DNA of 64,000 nt from the NCBI RefSeq assembly GCF_002179555.1, contig NZ_NHOU01000011.1, forward strand, positions 49,895 through 113,894, read 5' to 3'. Of the stretch, positions 8,355 through 18,232 are shown piece by piece. Positions within the stretch are counted from its first letter, which is position 1. Each line of letters begins with the position of its first letter. This DNA is from Salinicola salarius (GTDB lineage: Bacteria > Pseudomonadota > Gammaproteobacteria > Pseudomonadales > Halomonadaceae). The notes beneath the pieces were generated by a model that saw nothing but the letters and a program-made list of their open reading frames with translations, was not told the origin of the DNA and ran no database searches. The position numbers and the translations under genes were made by a program.

Positions 8355-8865
8355 GTTTGCGGTCCTCGACTTCGGTATGTGAGGTTCCCGGCGGTAGCGG
8401 ATGCCCCTTGGCCAGTTCGGCCCGCGTCGCCTCGCGTACCTCGAGAATCTCGATCTCGTAGGTCAGCGTCTCGCCGGCCAGCGGATGATTGGCGTCCACG
8501 GCGACCTGCGCCTCGTCGACCTCGACGACCGTCACCGTTCGCGGGCCGTCCGGCCCCTGCGCCTGGAAGCGCTGACCGGCCTGCAATACCTGGTCTTTCG
8601 GGAAAGCCGATCGCGGGCTGGCGCTGACCAGCGCTTCGTCGCGCTCGCCGTAGGTATCCACCGGCGCCAGGGTGACGCGCAGCTGCTCGCCCGCCCGGCG
8701 CTTAACCAGTGCCGCTTCCAGCGCCGGGAACAGATTGTCGTGCCCGTGCAGATATTCCAGCGGCTGCTGGCGTGCCCGGGAATCGTCGAGGGTGCGGCCT
8801 TGCTCGTCCGCGAGAACATAGTGCAGGGACGCAACGAGAGACGGTGCGATGGCGAACTGGCTCAT
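8350..8865 (-). CDS. FKBP-type peptidyl-prolyl isomerase, SlyD-like
   Basis: A 171-aa cytoplasmic proline isomerase and chaperone. The FKBP core (residues about 9-80 and 125-150) is interrupted by the IF insertion characteristic of SlyD-like proteins. The LEYLHGHDNLFPALEAAL segment (about 37-54) is the family signature. The C-terminal tail is short and lacks the His/Cys-rich metal-binding region of E. coli SlyD, so nickel binding is unlikely. ATG at 8865 follows a normal spacing. Monocistronic, in the same direction as rfaH upstream. Confidence 0.9.
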   Translation of the reverse strand: MSQFAIAPSLVASLHYVLADEQGRTLDDSRARQQPLEYLHGHDNLFPALEAALVKRRAGEQLRVTLAPVDTYGERDEALVSASPRSAFPKDQVLQAGQRFQAQGPDGPRTVTVVEVDEAQVAVDANHPLAGETLTYEIEILEVREATRAELAKGHPLPPGTSHTEVEDRKR

Positions 8866-8946
8866 GATGACTCCAGGATGACGATGGGAATTCTTGGTGG
8901 ATGAGGGACGATGCCAGCTTGCCGGAAGGTCGATGAATCCGAACAG

Positions 8947-9483
8947 CTAGGAGGAGTGCTTGCGCAGGGCATCGACAGGCACTTCGAGGCGCTGGGTCTG
9001 CTGCAGCAGGTTGAGCAGCACGATGGCGCGCTCTTCACCCTTCTGCGCCTCGAACACGGCCTGCAGGGCGCGAAACGGCCCGTCGGTGATCTCGACGATA
9101 TCGCCCTGGCGATAGTAGACATTGGCGCGGTCGCGGCTGGCATCGGCGCTGACGCGATCGCGCAGGGTATCGATTAGCGCATCCTGCACGAACACCGGCT
9201 CCTGGCCGAAACCGACCAGCCGCAGAACGCCCCGCGTGGAGCGAATCGGCCGCCAGTTGCTGGCAACGCGATCGAGACGGATGAACAGGTAATGCGGAAA
9301 CAGCGGCTCGGCAACCCAGGTCAGCTTGCCACGCCGGCGCTTCTGCACCTCGAGCACCGGGTGGAACACTTCGTAGCCCTGGTTGTCGAGATGTTCACTG
9401 GCACGAAACGACTCGCCGCCCTTGCACTGGATCACATACCAGCGTGGCAACGACTCGCCGTCCTGCGTCGACTCACTGGTCAT
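8947..9483 (-). CDS. rfaH: RfaH-type NusG paralogue, operon-specific antiterminator
   Basis: A 178-aa specialised NusG paralogue that binds RNA polymerase and ops DNA to suppress termination in long operons for surface polysaccharide. The N-terminal NGN domain begins WYVIQCKGGESFRASEHL and contains EPLFPHYLFIRLD, which separates RfaH from general NusG. The C-terminal KOW region (about 120-165) holds GDIVEITDGPFRALQAVF. The start at 9483 (MTSESTQDG) is preferred because GGAAGG lies just upstream; a longer frame reaches 9510. No polysaccharide genes are in this window. Confidence 0.92.
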   Translation of the reverse strand: MTSESTQDGESLPRWYVIQCKGGESFRASEHLDNQGYEVFHPVLEVQKRRRGKLTWVAEPLFPHYLFIRLDRVASNWRPIRSTRGVLRLVGFGQEPVFVQDALIDTLRDRVSADASRDRANVYYRQGDIVEITDGPFRALQAVFEAQKGEERAIVLLNLLQQTQRLEVPVDALRKHSS

Positions 9484-9714
9484 CGGTATACCTTCCCTGA
9501 TCGCCGCCACTGATCACGACCTCTGGTCATGACCATTAATCATGACCTTTTAAAAAGACAATCCCTGTCATCGCCCGTTTCGACGAGGCAGAATCACGCG
9601 TTATCGCGAGATCGCCAGCGTGGCATTCGGGCCAGACGCGACAGGCCATCTAGCGTACCATTTTCGATCCGACACGTCCGCCCGCGGCGTGCCGATCCGG
9701 TTCTGGGAGGTTGC

Positions 9715-11169
9715 ATGCAACGCAAGCCACGTGACTGGCTGACATCCTTGCGCGTCTACCTGCGGGCGCCGGTGGTGACCCTGCTATTCCTGGGGTTTTC
9801 CGCCGGGCTACCCTATCTGCTGGTGTTCTCGACGCTCACCGCCTGGCTCGAGGATAGCGGTGTCGAAGTCGCCGCCATCGGCTTTTTCAGTTGGGTGGGG
9901 CTGCTCTATTCGATCAAGCTGTTCTGGGCGCCGATCGTCGACCGGGTGAGGCTGCCGCTGGTCGGGCGCTGGCTGGGCCAGCGCCGCAGCTGGATGCTGC
10001 TGGGGCAGACGCTAATCGCCGCCGGCCTGCTGGGACTGTCCGGGCTCGATCCCGCCGGACACCTGCCGCTGGTGGCGGCCTTCGCCCTGCTCACCGCCTT
10101 CGGCGCGGCGACCCAGGACATCGTCATCGACGCCTACCGTATCGAATCCGGCGAAGCGGCAATCCAGGCCGCCATGGCTTCGACCTACATCATCGGCTAT
10201 CGCATCGGTATCGTCATGGCGGGGGCCGGTGCGCTCTACATCGCCGACGCCGCGTCCTGGGCAGTAGCCTATCTGAGCATGGCCGCGCTGGTCGGCATCG
10301 GCATGGTCACCGTGCTGGTACGCCCGGAACCGCCGCGTCCGCAGAGCCTCACCGTAGTGCTGTTCCATCCTCGGGTGAAGCGCTTTCTCCGCCGCAGCGC
10401 GAACCGCCCCGGCTGGCAGCGACAGACCGGTGTCTGGCTGATCGCGGCTATCGTCTGCCCGATCGGAGACTTCTTCCAGCGCTATGGCCGCCTGGCGCTG
10501 TGGCTGCTGGTCTTCATCGGCATCTACCGCATCAGCGACATCTCGATGGCGGCGATGGCCAATCCGCTCTACCTGAGTCTGGGCTTCACCAAGAGCGACA
10601 TCGCCAGCGTCACCAAGGTCTTCGGCGTGCTGATGACCATCGGCGGCGGCGTTCTCGGCGGGCTGCTGGTGGTCCGTTATGGTCTGGGCCGGATGCTGAT
10701 CGTCGGCGCGCTGGCCGTGGCACTGACCAACCTGCTGTTCGTGCTGCTCGCCACCGGCGGCGACAGCCTGCCGCTGCTGATCGTGGCCATCACCGGCGAC
10801 AACCTGGCCAACGGCCTCGCCAGCACGGTGTTCATCGCCTTCCTGTCGAGCCTGACCTCCCGCACCTACACCGCCACCCAGTACGCGCTGTTTTCCTCGC
10901 TGATGACCCTGCCCGGCAAGTTCATCGGCGGCTTCTCCGGCGTGGTCGTGGCCGATGTCGGCTATGCCAGCTTCTTCGGGATTGTCTGCCTGCTTGGCCT
11001 GCCGGCCGTGGCGCTGGCGTGGTGGCTGAGCCGCCGGCTGCCGACGCTCGATACCAACAGTGACGGCGACGAAGCGGGGACGGCCTCGAAAACCCAAGGA
11101 CGGGACAACGGACGGAAAAACGGACAGGAAAGCGGGCGGGAAGACGGCGAGCCCGCCAGCACACGCTGA
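9715..11169 (+). CDS. ampG: AmpG muropeptide permease (MFS)
   Basis: A 484-aa major-facilitator protein that imports GlcNAc-1,6-anhydroMurNAc peptides for cell-wall recycling and beta-lactamase signalling. The start MQRKPRDWLTSLRVYLRAPVV and the GFSAGLPYLLVFSTL helix are diagnostic of AmpG; the AATQDIVIDAYRIE motif is present. GGGAGG lies 5 nt before the ATG. The hydrophilic C-terminal tail (about 440-484) is rich in Gly, Asp and Arg. The amiD and lytic transglycosylase products in the same window act on related substrates. Confidence 0.95.
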   Translation: MQRKPRDWLTSLRVYLRAPVVTLLFLGFSAGLPYLLVFSTLTAWLEDSGVEVAAIGFFSWVGLLYSIKLFWAPIVDRVRLPLVGRWLGQRRSWMLLGQTLIAAGLLGLSGLDPAGHLPLVAAFALLTAFGAATQDIVIDAYRIESGEAAIQAAMASTYIIGYRIGIVMAGAGALYIADAASWAVAYLSMAALVGIGMVTVLVRPEPPRPQSLTVVLFHPRVKRFLRRSANRPGWQRQTGVWLIAAIVCPIGDFFQRYGRLALWLLVFIGIYRISDISMAAMANPLYLSLGFTKSDIASVTKVFGVLMTIGGGVLGGLLVVRYGLGRMLIVGALAVALTNLLFVLLATGGDSLPLLIVAITGDNLANGLASTVFIAFLSSLTSRTYTATQYALFSSLMTLPGKFIGGFSGVVVADVGYASFFGIVCLLGLPAVALAWWLSRRLPTLDTNSDGDEAGTASKTQGRDNGRKNGQESGREDGEPASTR

Positions 11170-11228
11170 CGGGCCCGGACAGGAATGAGAAATGAAGAGG
11201 CCGTTGTCGGCGAACCTCTCGGCGAACC

Positions 11229-13049
11229 TCAGGAGAGCGCCCGGCGCTGCCGGGCGAGCCAGTCCAGGGCGCCCTCCGAGGCGAGCCACTGGTCGCGCAT
11301 CAGCTGGCGATACTGCCACGCCTCCGCGCGCGTGCCCGGCTCCGGCATATCGTCGCCGAGCCGTGCCGGCCGCGGGCGGTCTTCGCACAGGATCGGCAAT
11401 ATGTAGGGATTGGCCGAATAGACCTCGCGCAGCACGGCGAGCGCGTCCTCCCGACGCGACAGGCGATAGAGCGCCAGTACCCGGCCCATCTGCACGCCCA
11501 GCATCTCGGTTCCTTCCGGCCCCTGTTCGCTGACCGCCAGCGCCTGTTCGTCGTTGCCCTCACGCAGCAACTGGTCGATCACCAGCTCGCGCAGGCCCAG
11601 GCTGTCCTCCTCGTCCAGCGCCAGCAGCCGCTGCGCCAGCTTCCGCGCCTCCTGCCCCGCGCCACGCTCCATGCCGATGACCAGCGCCAGGCCGGTTCGC
11701 AGCAGCGTCGCGTTGTCCGCATCATGCCAGGAAAAGCTGCCACCGGCGTCCTCGAGCTGGTTGAGCCAGAAGCCGTAGCGCTCCGCCAGCGGCGTGAAGA
11801 AGGTATCGACCATCCAGGGCAGGCTGCCGAAGCGACTGGCCAGCGCCAGGGTCAGCGCCTGCATCACGCGCGGCGCGTCCAGCCATTCCGGGTTGGCGCA
11901 CAGCGCCTGCAGCCACTGCAGCGCCGTTACCCACGGGTCGCCCAGAAACCCGAGCGCGGCATCTTCGTCGATCTCGACCTCGCAGGCATCGGCCCAGCCG
12001 CGGTAGAGCGATGCCTCGCGAGAGCTGGGCTCGTACAGCAGCGCCCCTTCCTCGGAGTGGGTCAGTTCGAGACGGGGCGGACGCTGCTGGGTATGCAGCA
12101 GCGCCTGCAGCGCCGTCAACGGGCCGGCCAACGCCTCCTCGGAGTGGATGACCTGCTCCGCCAGCGCCGCCTGAGGGTCGTCGGCCAGCTCGGCGATGAA
12201 TTCGAGCTGATCCGGGTCCAGGTGGTGCTGGCGCGACAGCCGTCGCCACCAGAAGGCCGCGCGCTGACGCGCCTTGCCGACATTGCCTTCGTGAAGCAGT
12301 ACCATCGCCTCGATATACGCCAGCGATGGTGAATCCGGCAGGGTTCGCTGGGCGCTCTGGAAGGCGTCCCGCGCGCTGGCCAGATCGCCGCTGTCCAGAT
12401 GCATCAGGCACAACCGCTCGAGGGCGGCACCCCGCAGGAACCCCGGCCCCTCGGCCATCACTTTCTCGACCAATGCCGCTCGCTTGCGATGGAAGCCGCG
12501 CTCCTGATAGAGATCGACCAGGATTTCGAAGGCCGGCTCGATCTGCTCTTCCAGCGCCTCCCAGTCGCGATCGCCGGCAAACAGCGACTCCAGAATCTGC
12601 TGGGCGCGGCCGTTGTTGCCACTCTCCGCCGAGACGATGCCGGCTTCCAGCAGCGCCTGCGGCGGCGCCTTGCGGCTGTCCAGCGCGGCCTTCAGCGTCT
12701 CGCCACGCCACTCGCGCAGCGACAGCATCCACATCAGATGCCCGGGAATGACGCTGGGCATCTCGACTCGCGCACAGCAGTCGCGATAGAGCCGTCCGGA
12801 GTCGCACCAGCAGGGTTCGTCCCGCTTCGGCTCCGCCAGCGGCTCGGTATCGAAGTCGCGCCGGACCAGCGGGGTCTGATTCCAGATGAGCGGAGCGAGC
12901 GCCTGGGCCAGATCGAGACTGCCGCCGCAATGTTCGACCCCCTCGGCTCGGGCCCATGCCATCATCGTCGGGTAATATTCATTGGCGCGAATCGCCTCGA
13001 GGGCACCGCTGGCAAAACCCAGCAGCTGTTCGACCCAAGCTGTCAGCAT
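11229..13049 (-). CDS. SEC-C motif and TPR-like repeat protein
   Basis: A 606-aa soluble protein. A SEC-C zinc motif is visible at Cys80, Cys82, Cys91 and Cys92 (CWCDSGRLYRDCC). The rest is helical and contains TPR-like segments, for example about 125-330 and 510-560. SEC-C motifs bind zinc and often mediate contact with other proteins, as in SecA. No enzymatic domain is recognisable. It stands alone between ampG (convergent) and a divergent unknown membrane protein. A protein-interaction role is inferred; the specific function is unknown. Confidence 0.75.
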   Translation of the reverse strand: MLTAWVEQLLGFASGALEAIRANEYYPTMMAWARAEGVEHCGGSLDLAQALAPLIWNQTPLVRRDFDTEPLAEPKRDEPCWCDSGRLYRDCCARVEMPSVIPGHLMWMLSLREWRGETLKAALDSRKAPPQALLEAGIVSAESGNNGRAQQILESLFAGDRDWEALEEQIEPAFEILVDLYQERGFHRKRAALVEKVMAEGPGFLRGAALERLCLMHLDSGDLASARDAFQSAQRTLPDSPSLAYIEAMVLLHEGNVGKARQRAAFWWRRLSRQHHLDPDQLEFIAELADDPQAALAEQVIHSEEALAGPLTALQALLHTQQRPPRLELTHSEEGALLYEPSSREASLYRGWADACEVEIDEDAALGFLGDPWVTALQWLQALCANPEWLDAPRVMQALTLALASRFGSLPWMVDTFFTPLAERYGFWLNQLEDAGGSFSWHDADNATLLRTGLALVIGMERGAGQEARKLAQRLLALDEEDSLGLRELVIDQLLREGNDEQALAVSEQGPEGTEMLGVQMGRVLALYRLSRREDALAVLREVYSANPYILPILCEDRPRPARLGDDMPEPGTRAEAWQYRQLMRDQWLASEGALDWLARQRRALS

Positions 13050-13199
13050 GGCATTCCTCCGTTTTCTGGCCTCATCCTAGCACGCCGGGCAACGGCGCTG
13101 GCGAGTGCCGGCATGGGGTGATAATTTAGCCGCCGCTTGCCCTATCGTGACTAGCCGACCGCCGTACCCACCCACCGTCGTCACCAGAGAGGAGCGCCC

Positions 13200-15113
13200 G
13201 TGCTCTTGCCGATTCCGTTTCGTCGCCCTTCGCCGTCGGCCGCCAGCGATGCACCACAGGTAAGGCTGGAACGGGAAGGCCGTGACGAGATTCGGCGCAT
13301 CACCGCGGCGGTCGAGAAAGTTCCCTGGACCGTCAGCCTGCTGCAGATCCTGTGGACCGCCGGGCCGGTCACCCTGCTGGGCGCCTGGGGCGGCTACCTG
13401 CTGGGCTACGGCAAGGCGCCGACGCTCGAGAACTACATCTTCTTCATTTCGTTCACGGTCATCACCGGCGCGGCGGGGATCATCGCCAATCTTCTGCATC
13501 ACCTGACAGGCGGGAGACGGCTGGAACGGACCTCGAGTCGCATCGAGCGCGTCATCAAGACGCTGCCGGAGTTGCTGCTGGCGACGCGCAATCTCATCGT
13601 TGAAAGCCTCGAGGGCGATGCCCGGCGCCGTGAAGCGGCCGCCATGCTGCTGCGCAAGCAGGACCTGTCGCCGGAAGGCGTCGAACTGGCAGCGCTCGAA
13701 CTGCTGGACGATCACGAGAGCGCGCGCGTGATCGGCCAGATCGATGTCTACCGCCGGGTGGGCCTGCACGCGCGTGTCAGCGATCTGGTCGAGATCTACC
13801 GCGACGACATCGAACCCCGCCTCACCGAACTGTACGAGCTCGCGCCGGTGGCGATCACCCTGCTGCGCGAGCGCTTCGAAGGGCACGCCCCGGACCCGCG
13901 CTACGGTGTGCCGCGCGACGAGCACTTCATCGAACGGGTCATGGCCGCCATCGAGCACGACAACGACCTGCTGATGACGCTGCAGGACGTCGAAGAGATG
14001 GTGATCCTGGCGTTCGAACTGATCAGCGGCCGGGAGATTCCGGTGCTGTCGTTCGAATATCGCGGACGCTGGAAGCTGGCCCGGGCGTTCGACAGTCTCG
14101 AGGAAGCCCGCGCCCGCCACCGCATCGCCCAGGCGACCGGGCTCTCCCGCCTCAAGGCGCTGAATACTTACCTGATCGAGCATTCGGTGACCCCGCTCGC
14201 CGAGAACGTCTCCGGCCAGCGTGCCGATGCCCTGCTGGCCCACAGCGTCGCGGCCATCGACGAACTGAGCGAACAGATCCAGACGCTGGCCTACGCCATC
14301 CATACCGGGCGCAGCGATGATCGCCAGACGCTACGCCACCAGGCAGAGGTGCTGACCAACGCGATCAAGCTCTACAAGAGCGTCTCCAGCGCCTACAACG
14401 AAGTCGGGCGCAGCCACGCCCATCGCCTGCGCATGGCCCAGCGCTGGGAGGCGGTGAGCGCCGATCTCTCGGACGACACCACCCGCCTGCGTCTGGGGCC
14501 GGGACGGCGCGGCCTGCGCATTCGCGAGAGCAAGATCGCCCTCAACGACGAAGCCAAGGCGGTGGTGTGCAAGCGTCTCGGCCAACACCTGGAGAAGGCC
14601 AATATCGGCACGCTGCGCGAGCGGCTGCGCCAGGCCGAGCGGGATACGCAGCTCAGCGTAGGGGTGGAAAGCGCCAAGCGGGTCGCAGTAGAGATATTTC
14701 TGGCGCTGGAGCCCCACGTGCACCTCTCGCGCCCGGCCGTTCAGCGTGCCATCAACAGCACCAATGCCGCGGATTTCGGCCAGCTCGAACCCAACCTGTC
14801 GATCGCCGCGAAAGCCGCGATGGGGTCCGCCATGGTCCGCGAGATCGAGACCGACCTGTCGCGTACCGCAGAGTCGCTGGCCCTGGCCCTGGTCAAGCAC
14901 TACCGCGTCGCGCTGGAGCCGGAAGCGATGGCGTTCCTGCAGCGTCAGTACGGCGCGCGGGAAGCCACGCTGCAGATGCTGACCAACGTCAACCTCGACC
15001 GTGGCGAAACGCCCAACGTCAGTTACCTCAGCATGGCGCCGCCCGCAGTGGGTACGCCGCATCGCCAGTGGTATCGGTCACTGGTTCGTGCTCGTCGCCA
15101 TCTCGAAAAATGA
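13200..15113 (+). CDS. Unrecognised 637-aa membrane-anchored helical protein
   Basis: I do not recognise this protein. It starts with GTG behind an AGAGGAG ribosome-binding site. Two hydrophobic helices lie near the N-terminus (about residues 44-67 and 77-98), after a 40-residue charged leader. The remaining 530 residues are soluble, strongly helical and rich in Arg, Glu, Ala and Leu, with possible coiled coils around 330-400 and 460-500. No catalytic motif or signal peptide is apparent. topB follows 43 nt later in the same direction, so the two may be cotranscribed. A scaffold or DNA/membrane-associated role is speculation. Confidence 0.7.
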   Translation: MLLPIPFRRPSPSAASDAPQVRLEREGRDEIRRITAAVEKVPWTVSLLQILWTAGPVTLLGAWGGYLLGYGKAPTLENYIFFISFTVITGAAGIIANLLHHLTGGRRLERTSSRIERVIKTLPELLLATRNLIVESLEGDARRREAAAMLLRKQDLSPEGVELAALELLDDHESARVIGQIDVYRRVGLHARVSDLVEIYRDDIEPRLTELYELAPVAITLLRERFEGHAPDPRYGVPRDEHFIERVMAAIEHDNDLLMTLQDVEEMVILAFELISGREIPVLSFEYRGRWKLARAFDSLEEARARHRIAQATGLSRLKALNTYLIEHSVTPLAENVSGQRADALLAHSVAAIDELSEQIQTLAYAIHTGRSDDRQTLRHQAEVLTNAIKLYKSVSSAYNEVGRSHAHRLRMAQRWEAVSADLSDDTTRLRLGPGRRGLRIRESKIALNDEAKAVVCKRLGQHLEKANIGTLRERLRQAERDTQLSVGVESAKRVAVEIFLALEPHVHLSRPAVQRAINSTNAADFGQLEPNLSIAAKAAMGSAMVREIETDLSRTAESLALALVKHYRVALEPEAMAFLQRQYGAREATLQMLTNVNLDRGETPNVSYLSMAPPAVGTPHRQWYRSLVRARRHLEK

Positions 15114-15156
15114 TCGCCGAACGGATCGACCACAGCCATCTGCCGGAGCCAGTGCC

Positions 15157-17202
15157 ATGCGCTTGATCGTCGCCGAAAAGCCGAGTCTCGCCCGCGCCAT
15201 CGCCGACGCGCTGCCGGTCAAGGCGACGCGCCGCGACGGCTATCTCGAGGCCGGCGATACCGTCGTGAGCTGGTGTCTCGGCCACCTGCTGGAACAGGCG
15301 CCGCCCGAGCGCTACGACCCGAGATACAAGCAGTGGCGGCTCGATGACCTGCCGATCATCCCCCAGCGATGGCAACTGGTGCCCAGAAGCCAGGCGAGAT
15401 CGCAGCTGTCCGTGCTGCGCAAGCTGATCAAGAGCGCCGACAGCGTCGTGCACGCCGGCGACCCGGATCGCGAGGGACAGTTGCTGGTGCAGGAAGTGCT
15501 GGATCATCTGGGCTGGCGCCGGGAAACCCAGCGGCTGCTGGTCCAGGATCTCAATCGGCCCGCCGTGGTCAAGGCGCTCGCCAGCCTCGAGGACAACCGC
15601 CGCTACCAGCCGCTCCACGCCGCCGCCGAGGCCCGCTCCCGCGCGGACTGGCTGTACGGCATCAACCTGACCCGCGCCTGGACCCTGATCGGGCGCCAGG
15701 CCGGCTTCGATGGGCTGCTGTCGGTGGGTCGCGTGCAGACGCCGGTGCTGGGGCTGGTGGTCCGGCGAGATCGCGATATCGCCGCATTCGAACCCAAGCC
15801 CTTCTACGTTCTGTGGGTCGATCTTCGCGTCGCCAACGGCTCGCTGCGGGCCTGGTGGCAGCCCGGCGAGCACCATCCGCTGGATGGCTCGTGTTTTGAT
15901 GGCTCATGTTTTGATGAACAGGGCCGCCTGCTCGATCCGCGTCCGGCCGAGGCGCTGGCGCAACGGCTCAGCGGTGCCCGCGGCCATCTCGCCGAACTCG
16001 ACCAGAAGCGCAAGCGCCAGGCCGCGCCGCTGCCCTACTCGCTGTCCGCGCTGCAGGTCGATGCTGCACGACGCCACGGCCTCTCCGCGCAGCGAGTGCT
16101 CGATGTCTGCCAGTCGCTCTACGAGCGCCACCAGCTGATCACCTATCCCCGTTCGGACTGCCGCTACCTGCCCGCCGCGCACCATCGGGAGGCGGCCAAG
16201 ACCCTGACCAGCGCCTGTCACCTCGACGATCAACTGCGGGGATGGGTCGAGCAGGCGAACTTCGGCCTGCGCTCCAAGGCCTGGGACGACGCCAAGGTAG
16301 GCGCTCACCATGCCCTGGCGCCGACGGGCCGGCCGGCGAACATGGACAGGCTGAACCGCGACGAGGCCAACCTGTTCCGATTGATCGCGCGCAACGTCCT
16401 CGCCCAGTTCTATCCGGCGCTCGAGACCTACGAGACCCAGGCAATCTTCGAACTCCTCGACGAGCGCTTCAAGGCCCAGGGGCGGGAGATCCTCGAACCG
16501 GGCTGGAAGCCGCTGTTCACCACGCGCGACGATGTTCCCGCCCTGCCACCGCTGACGCGTGGCGAGCCGGCCACGGCGACCGATGCGAGCAGCGAGAATC
16601 GCGAAACCCGGCCACCGGAGCCGTTCACCGACGCCAGCCTGATCAAGGCGATGATGAACATCGCCCGCTACGTCGAGGACCCCGCGGTCAAGCGTACGCT
16701 GCGCGAATCCGACGGTCTCGGCACCGAAGCGACCCGGGCCGGCATCATCGAGACGCTGCTCACTCGGGGCTATCTGGTCCGCGACAGGAAAGCCATCAAG
16801 GCCACGCGCATCGGCCATGCCCTGATCGACTCGCTCCCGTCAGCGGCCACCCGGCCGGAACGTACCGCGCTGTGGGAGCAGCGGCTCTCGGCGATCGCCG
16901 ACAATCAGGATGCGCCGGCGCCCTTCCTGGAAGCGCTGATCAGCGACCTGCGCGCGCTATTGGGCCAGGCGGACGCCGGCCGGCTGAATCAGGCGCTCAA
17001 GCTCGCGGCGCAGGGCAGCGCGCCGGAAGCCCCGGCTGCAAAGCGCGGCGGACGCAAGACCGGTGCCAGCCGCTCGCGACGACGATCGACGGGAACCCGA
17101 TCGAAGGCCGCGCCATCGAAAGGCGGACAATCGAAAAGCGGGCAGTCGAAAGCCACCGCCAACCCGGCACGCGCCCGCCGCGCCAGGAAGCCCGACTCAT
17201 GA
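15157..17202 (+). CDS. topB: DNA topoisomerase III
   Basis: A 681-aa type IA topoisomerase that decatenates and unlinks DNA through single-strand passage. The TOPRIM domain begins MRLIVAEKPSLA with the acidic triad region DPDRE at 102-106. The catalytic tyrosine is Tyr330 (ITYPRSD), close to Tyr328 in E. coli TopB. A Lys/Arg/Ser-rich tail (about 630-681) probably binds DNA. The ATG at 15157 matches the family N-terminus. An in-frame 15-bp duplication produces DGSCFDGSCFD at about 243-253. The stop overlaps the panE start (ATGA). Confidence 0.96.
   Translation: MRLIVAEKPSLARAIADALPVKATRRDGYLEAGDTVVSWCLGHLLEQAPPERYDPRYKQWRLDDLPIIPQRWQLVPRSQARSQLSVLRKLIKSADSVVHAGDPDREGQLLVQEVLDHLGWRRETQRLLVQDLNRPAVVKALASLEDNRRYQPLHAAAEARSRADWLYGINLTRAWTLIGRQAGFDGLLSVGRVQTPVLGLVVRRDRDIAAFEPKPFYVLWVDLRVANGSLRAWWQPGEHHPLDGSCFDGSCFDEQGRLLDPRPAEALAQRLSGARGHLAELDQKRKRQAAPLPYSLSALQVDAARRHGLSAQRVLDVCQSLYERHQLITYPRSDCRYLPAAHHREAAKTLTSACHLDDQLRGWVEQANFGLRSKAWDDAKVGAHHALAPTGRPANMDRLNRDEANLFRLIARNVLAQFYPALETYETQAIFELLDERFKAQGREILEPGWKPLFTTRDDVPALPPLTRGEPATATDASSENRETRPPEPFTDASLIKAMMNIARYVEDPAVKRTLRESDGLGTEATRAGIIETLLTRGYLVRDRKAIKATRIGHALIDSLPSAATRPERTALWEQRLSAIADNQDAPAPFLEALISDLRALLGQADAGRLNQALKLAAQGSAPEAPAAKRGGRKTGASRSRRRSTGTRSKAAPSKGGQSKSGQSKATANPARARRARKPDS
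15883..15912 (+). repeat. In-frame 15-bp duplication inside topB
   Basis: GATGGCTCGTGTTTT (15883-15897) is followed by the same 15 bases with one change (15898-15912). It encodes DGSCF twice and adds cysteines in a surface region before the active-site domain. Confidence 0.9.
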
Positions 17203-18173
17203 CGATTCGCCCCGAACACGCCGGACCCGAACTTGCCCGGCCCGCGACGTCGCCCGACGGTGGCCCGTGGCTTATTGTCGGCGCCGGTGCGCTCGGCCAG
17301 CTGTTTGCCGCCGCCCTCGCGCCGACGAATCCCGTGATCCTGCTCGGCAGACGCCCGGCACCGCCCGCCATCCGGTTGCGCACGCTGGAAGGCCGGGATC
17401 TACGGATAGCCCTGCGACGTGCGCAGGTGAGTGATTGGGCAAACCGGCCATCCGGAAACGAAGCGCCGGCGCTGGTGGTACTGGCGACCAAATCGCACGA
17501 TACGCGGACGGCTTTGGAAACGCTGGCGCCCCGTCTCGCGCCGGCCACGCCGTTGCTGCTGTTGCAGAACGGCTTTCGCAGTCAGCCAGACATCACCGAA
17601 CGCTGGGCCGGACCGGTACTTTGCGCCTCGACCACTGAAGCCGCCTATCGTCACGAACCCGATCCGGCCGGCCTTTTACCCGATGTGGTTCATGCCGCCA
17701 CCGGCAAGACCTGGATCGGCGATCTCGCCGACCGTCACCTCGCCCTGGCGGCCAACGTTGCCGAGCGCCTGACCCGAGCCGGCATCACGGCCGCGCCATG
17801 TCGCGATATCCGCCAGCGGCTATGGCAGAAACTCGCGATCAACGCCGTGATCAATCCGCTGACCGCCAGCCATCGTGTTCGCAACGGCGAACTGGCCGGG
17901 CCCCGATTCCGGCCCTGGATCGTCGCGCTGGTAGCGGAGATCGCCCAAATCATGCAGGCCGAAGACGTCTTGCCACCCGACGCGGGCTGGCAGGCGCTCG
18001 TCGACGGCGTGATCGAGACTACTGCCGCCAATCGGTCTTCGATGCTGCAGGACGTGCTCGCCGGTCGCCCCACCGAGCGTGATGCGATCCTGAGGCCGCT
18101 GATCGATGCGGGGCGCCGCCATGGGCTCGACGTCGCCACGATCGATGCACTCTATCGAACGACGCCGCACTGA
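17199..18173 (+). CDS. panE: 2-dehydropantoate 2-reductase
   Basis: A 324-aa ketopantoate reductase that makes D-pantoate with NADPH in the pantothenate/CoA pathway. The nucleotide-binding loop is VGAGALGQLF (27-36). The catalytic and substrate residues appear as Lys211, Asn215 and Asn219 in WQKLAINAVINPLTA, spaced as in E. coli PanE. About 22 residues precede the Rossmann fold, which is unusual, but the ATG overlaps the topB stop and no later Met is available before the loop. Confidence 0.92.
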   Translation: MTIRPEHAGPELARPATSPDGGPWLIVGAGALGQLFAAALAPTNPVILLGRRPAPPAIRLRTLEGRDLRIALRRAQVSDWANRPSGNEAPALVVLATKSHDTRTALETLAPRLAPATPLLLLQNGFRSQPDITERWAGPVLCASTTEAAYRHEPDPAGLLPDVVHAATGKTWIGDLADRHLALAANVAERLTRAGITAAPCRDIRQRLWQKLAINAVINPLTASHRVRNGELAGPRFRPWIVALVAEIAQIMQAEDVLPPDAGWQALVDGVIETTAANRSSMLQDVLAGRPTERDAILRPLIDAGRRHGLDVATIDALYRTTPH

Positions 18174-18232
18174 CCGTTGCCGACCGCATCGACAGTCGGC
18201 AAGCCACGAGTCTTCTCGCGCCCGGCGGGCGA

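Noticed and set aside
9511..9714. Operator made of CATGACC repeats before ampG
   Set aside because: Two short CATGACC copies occur near 9530, but they are not symmetric and could be chance.
10012..11388. 458-aa minus-strand frame opposite ampG
   Set aside because: Low-complexity His/Gln/Asp/Gly-rich shadow translation, with no start signal.
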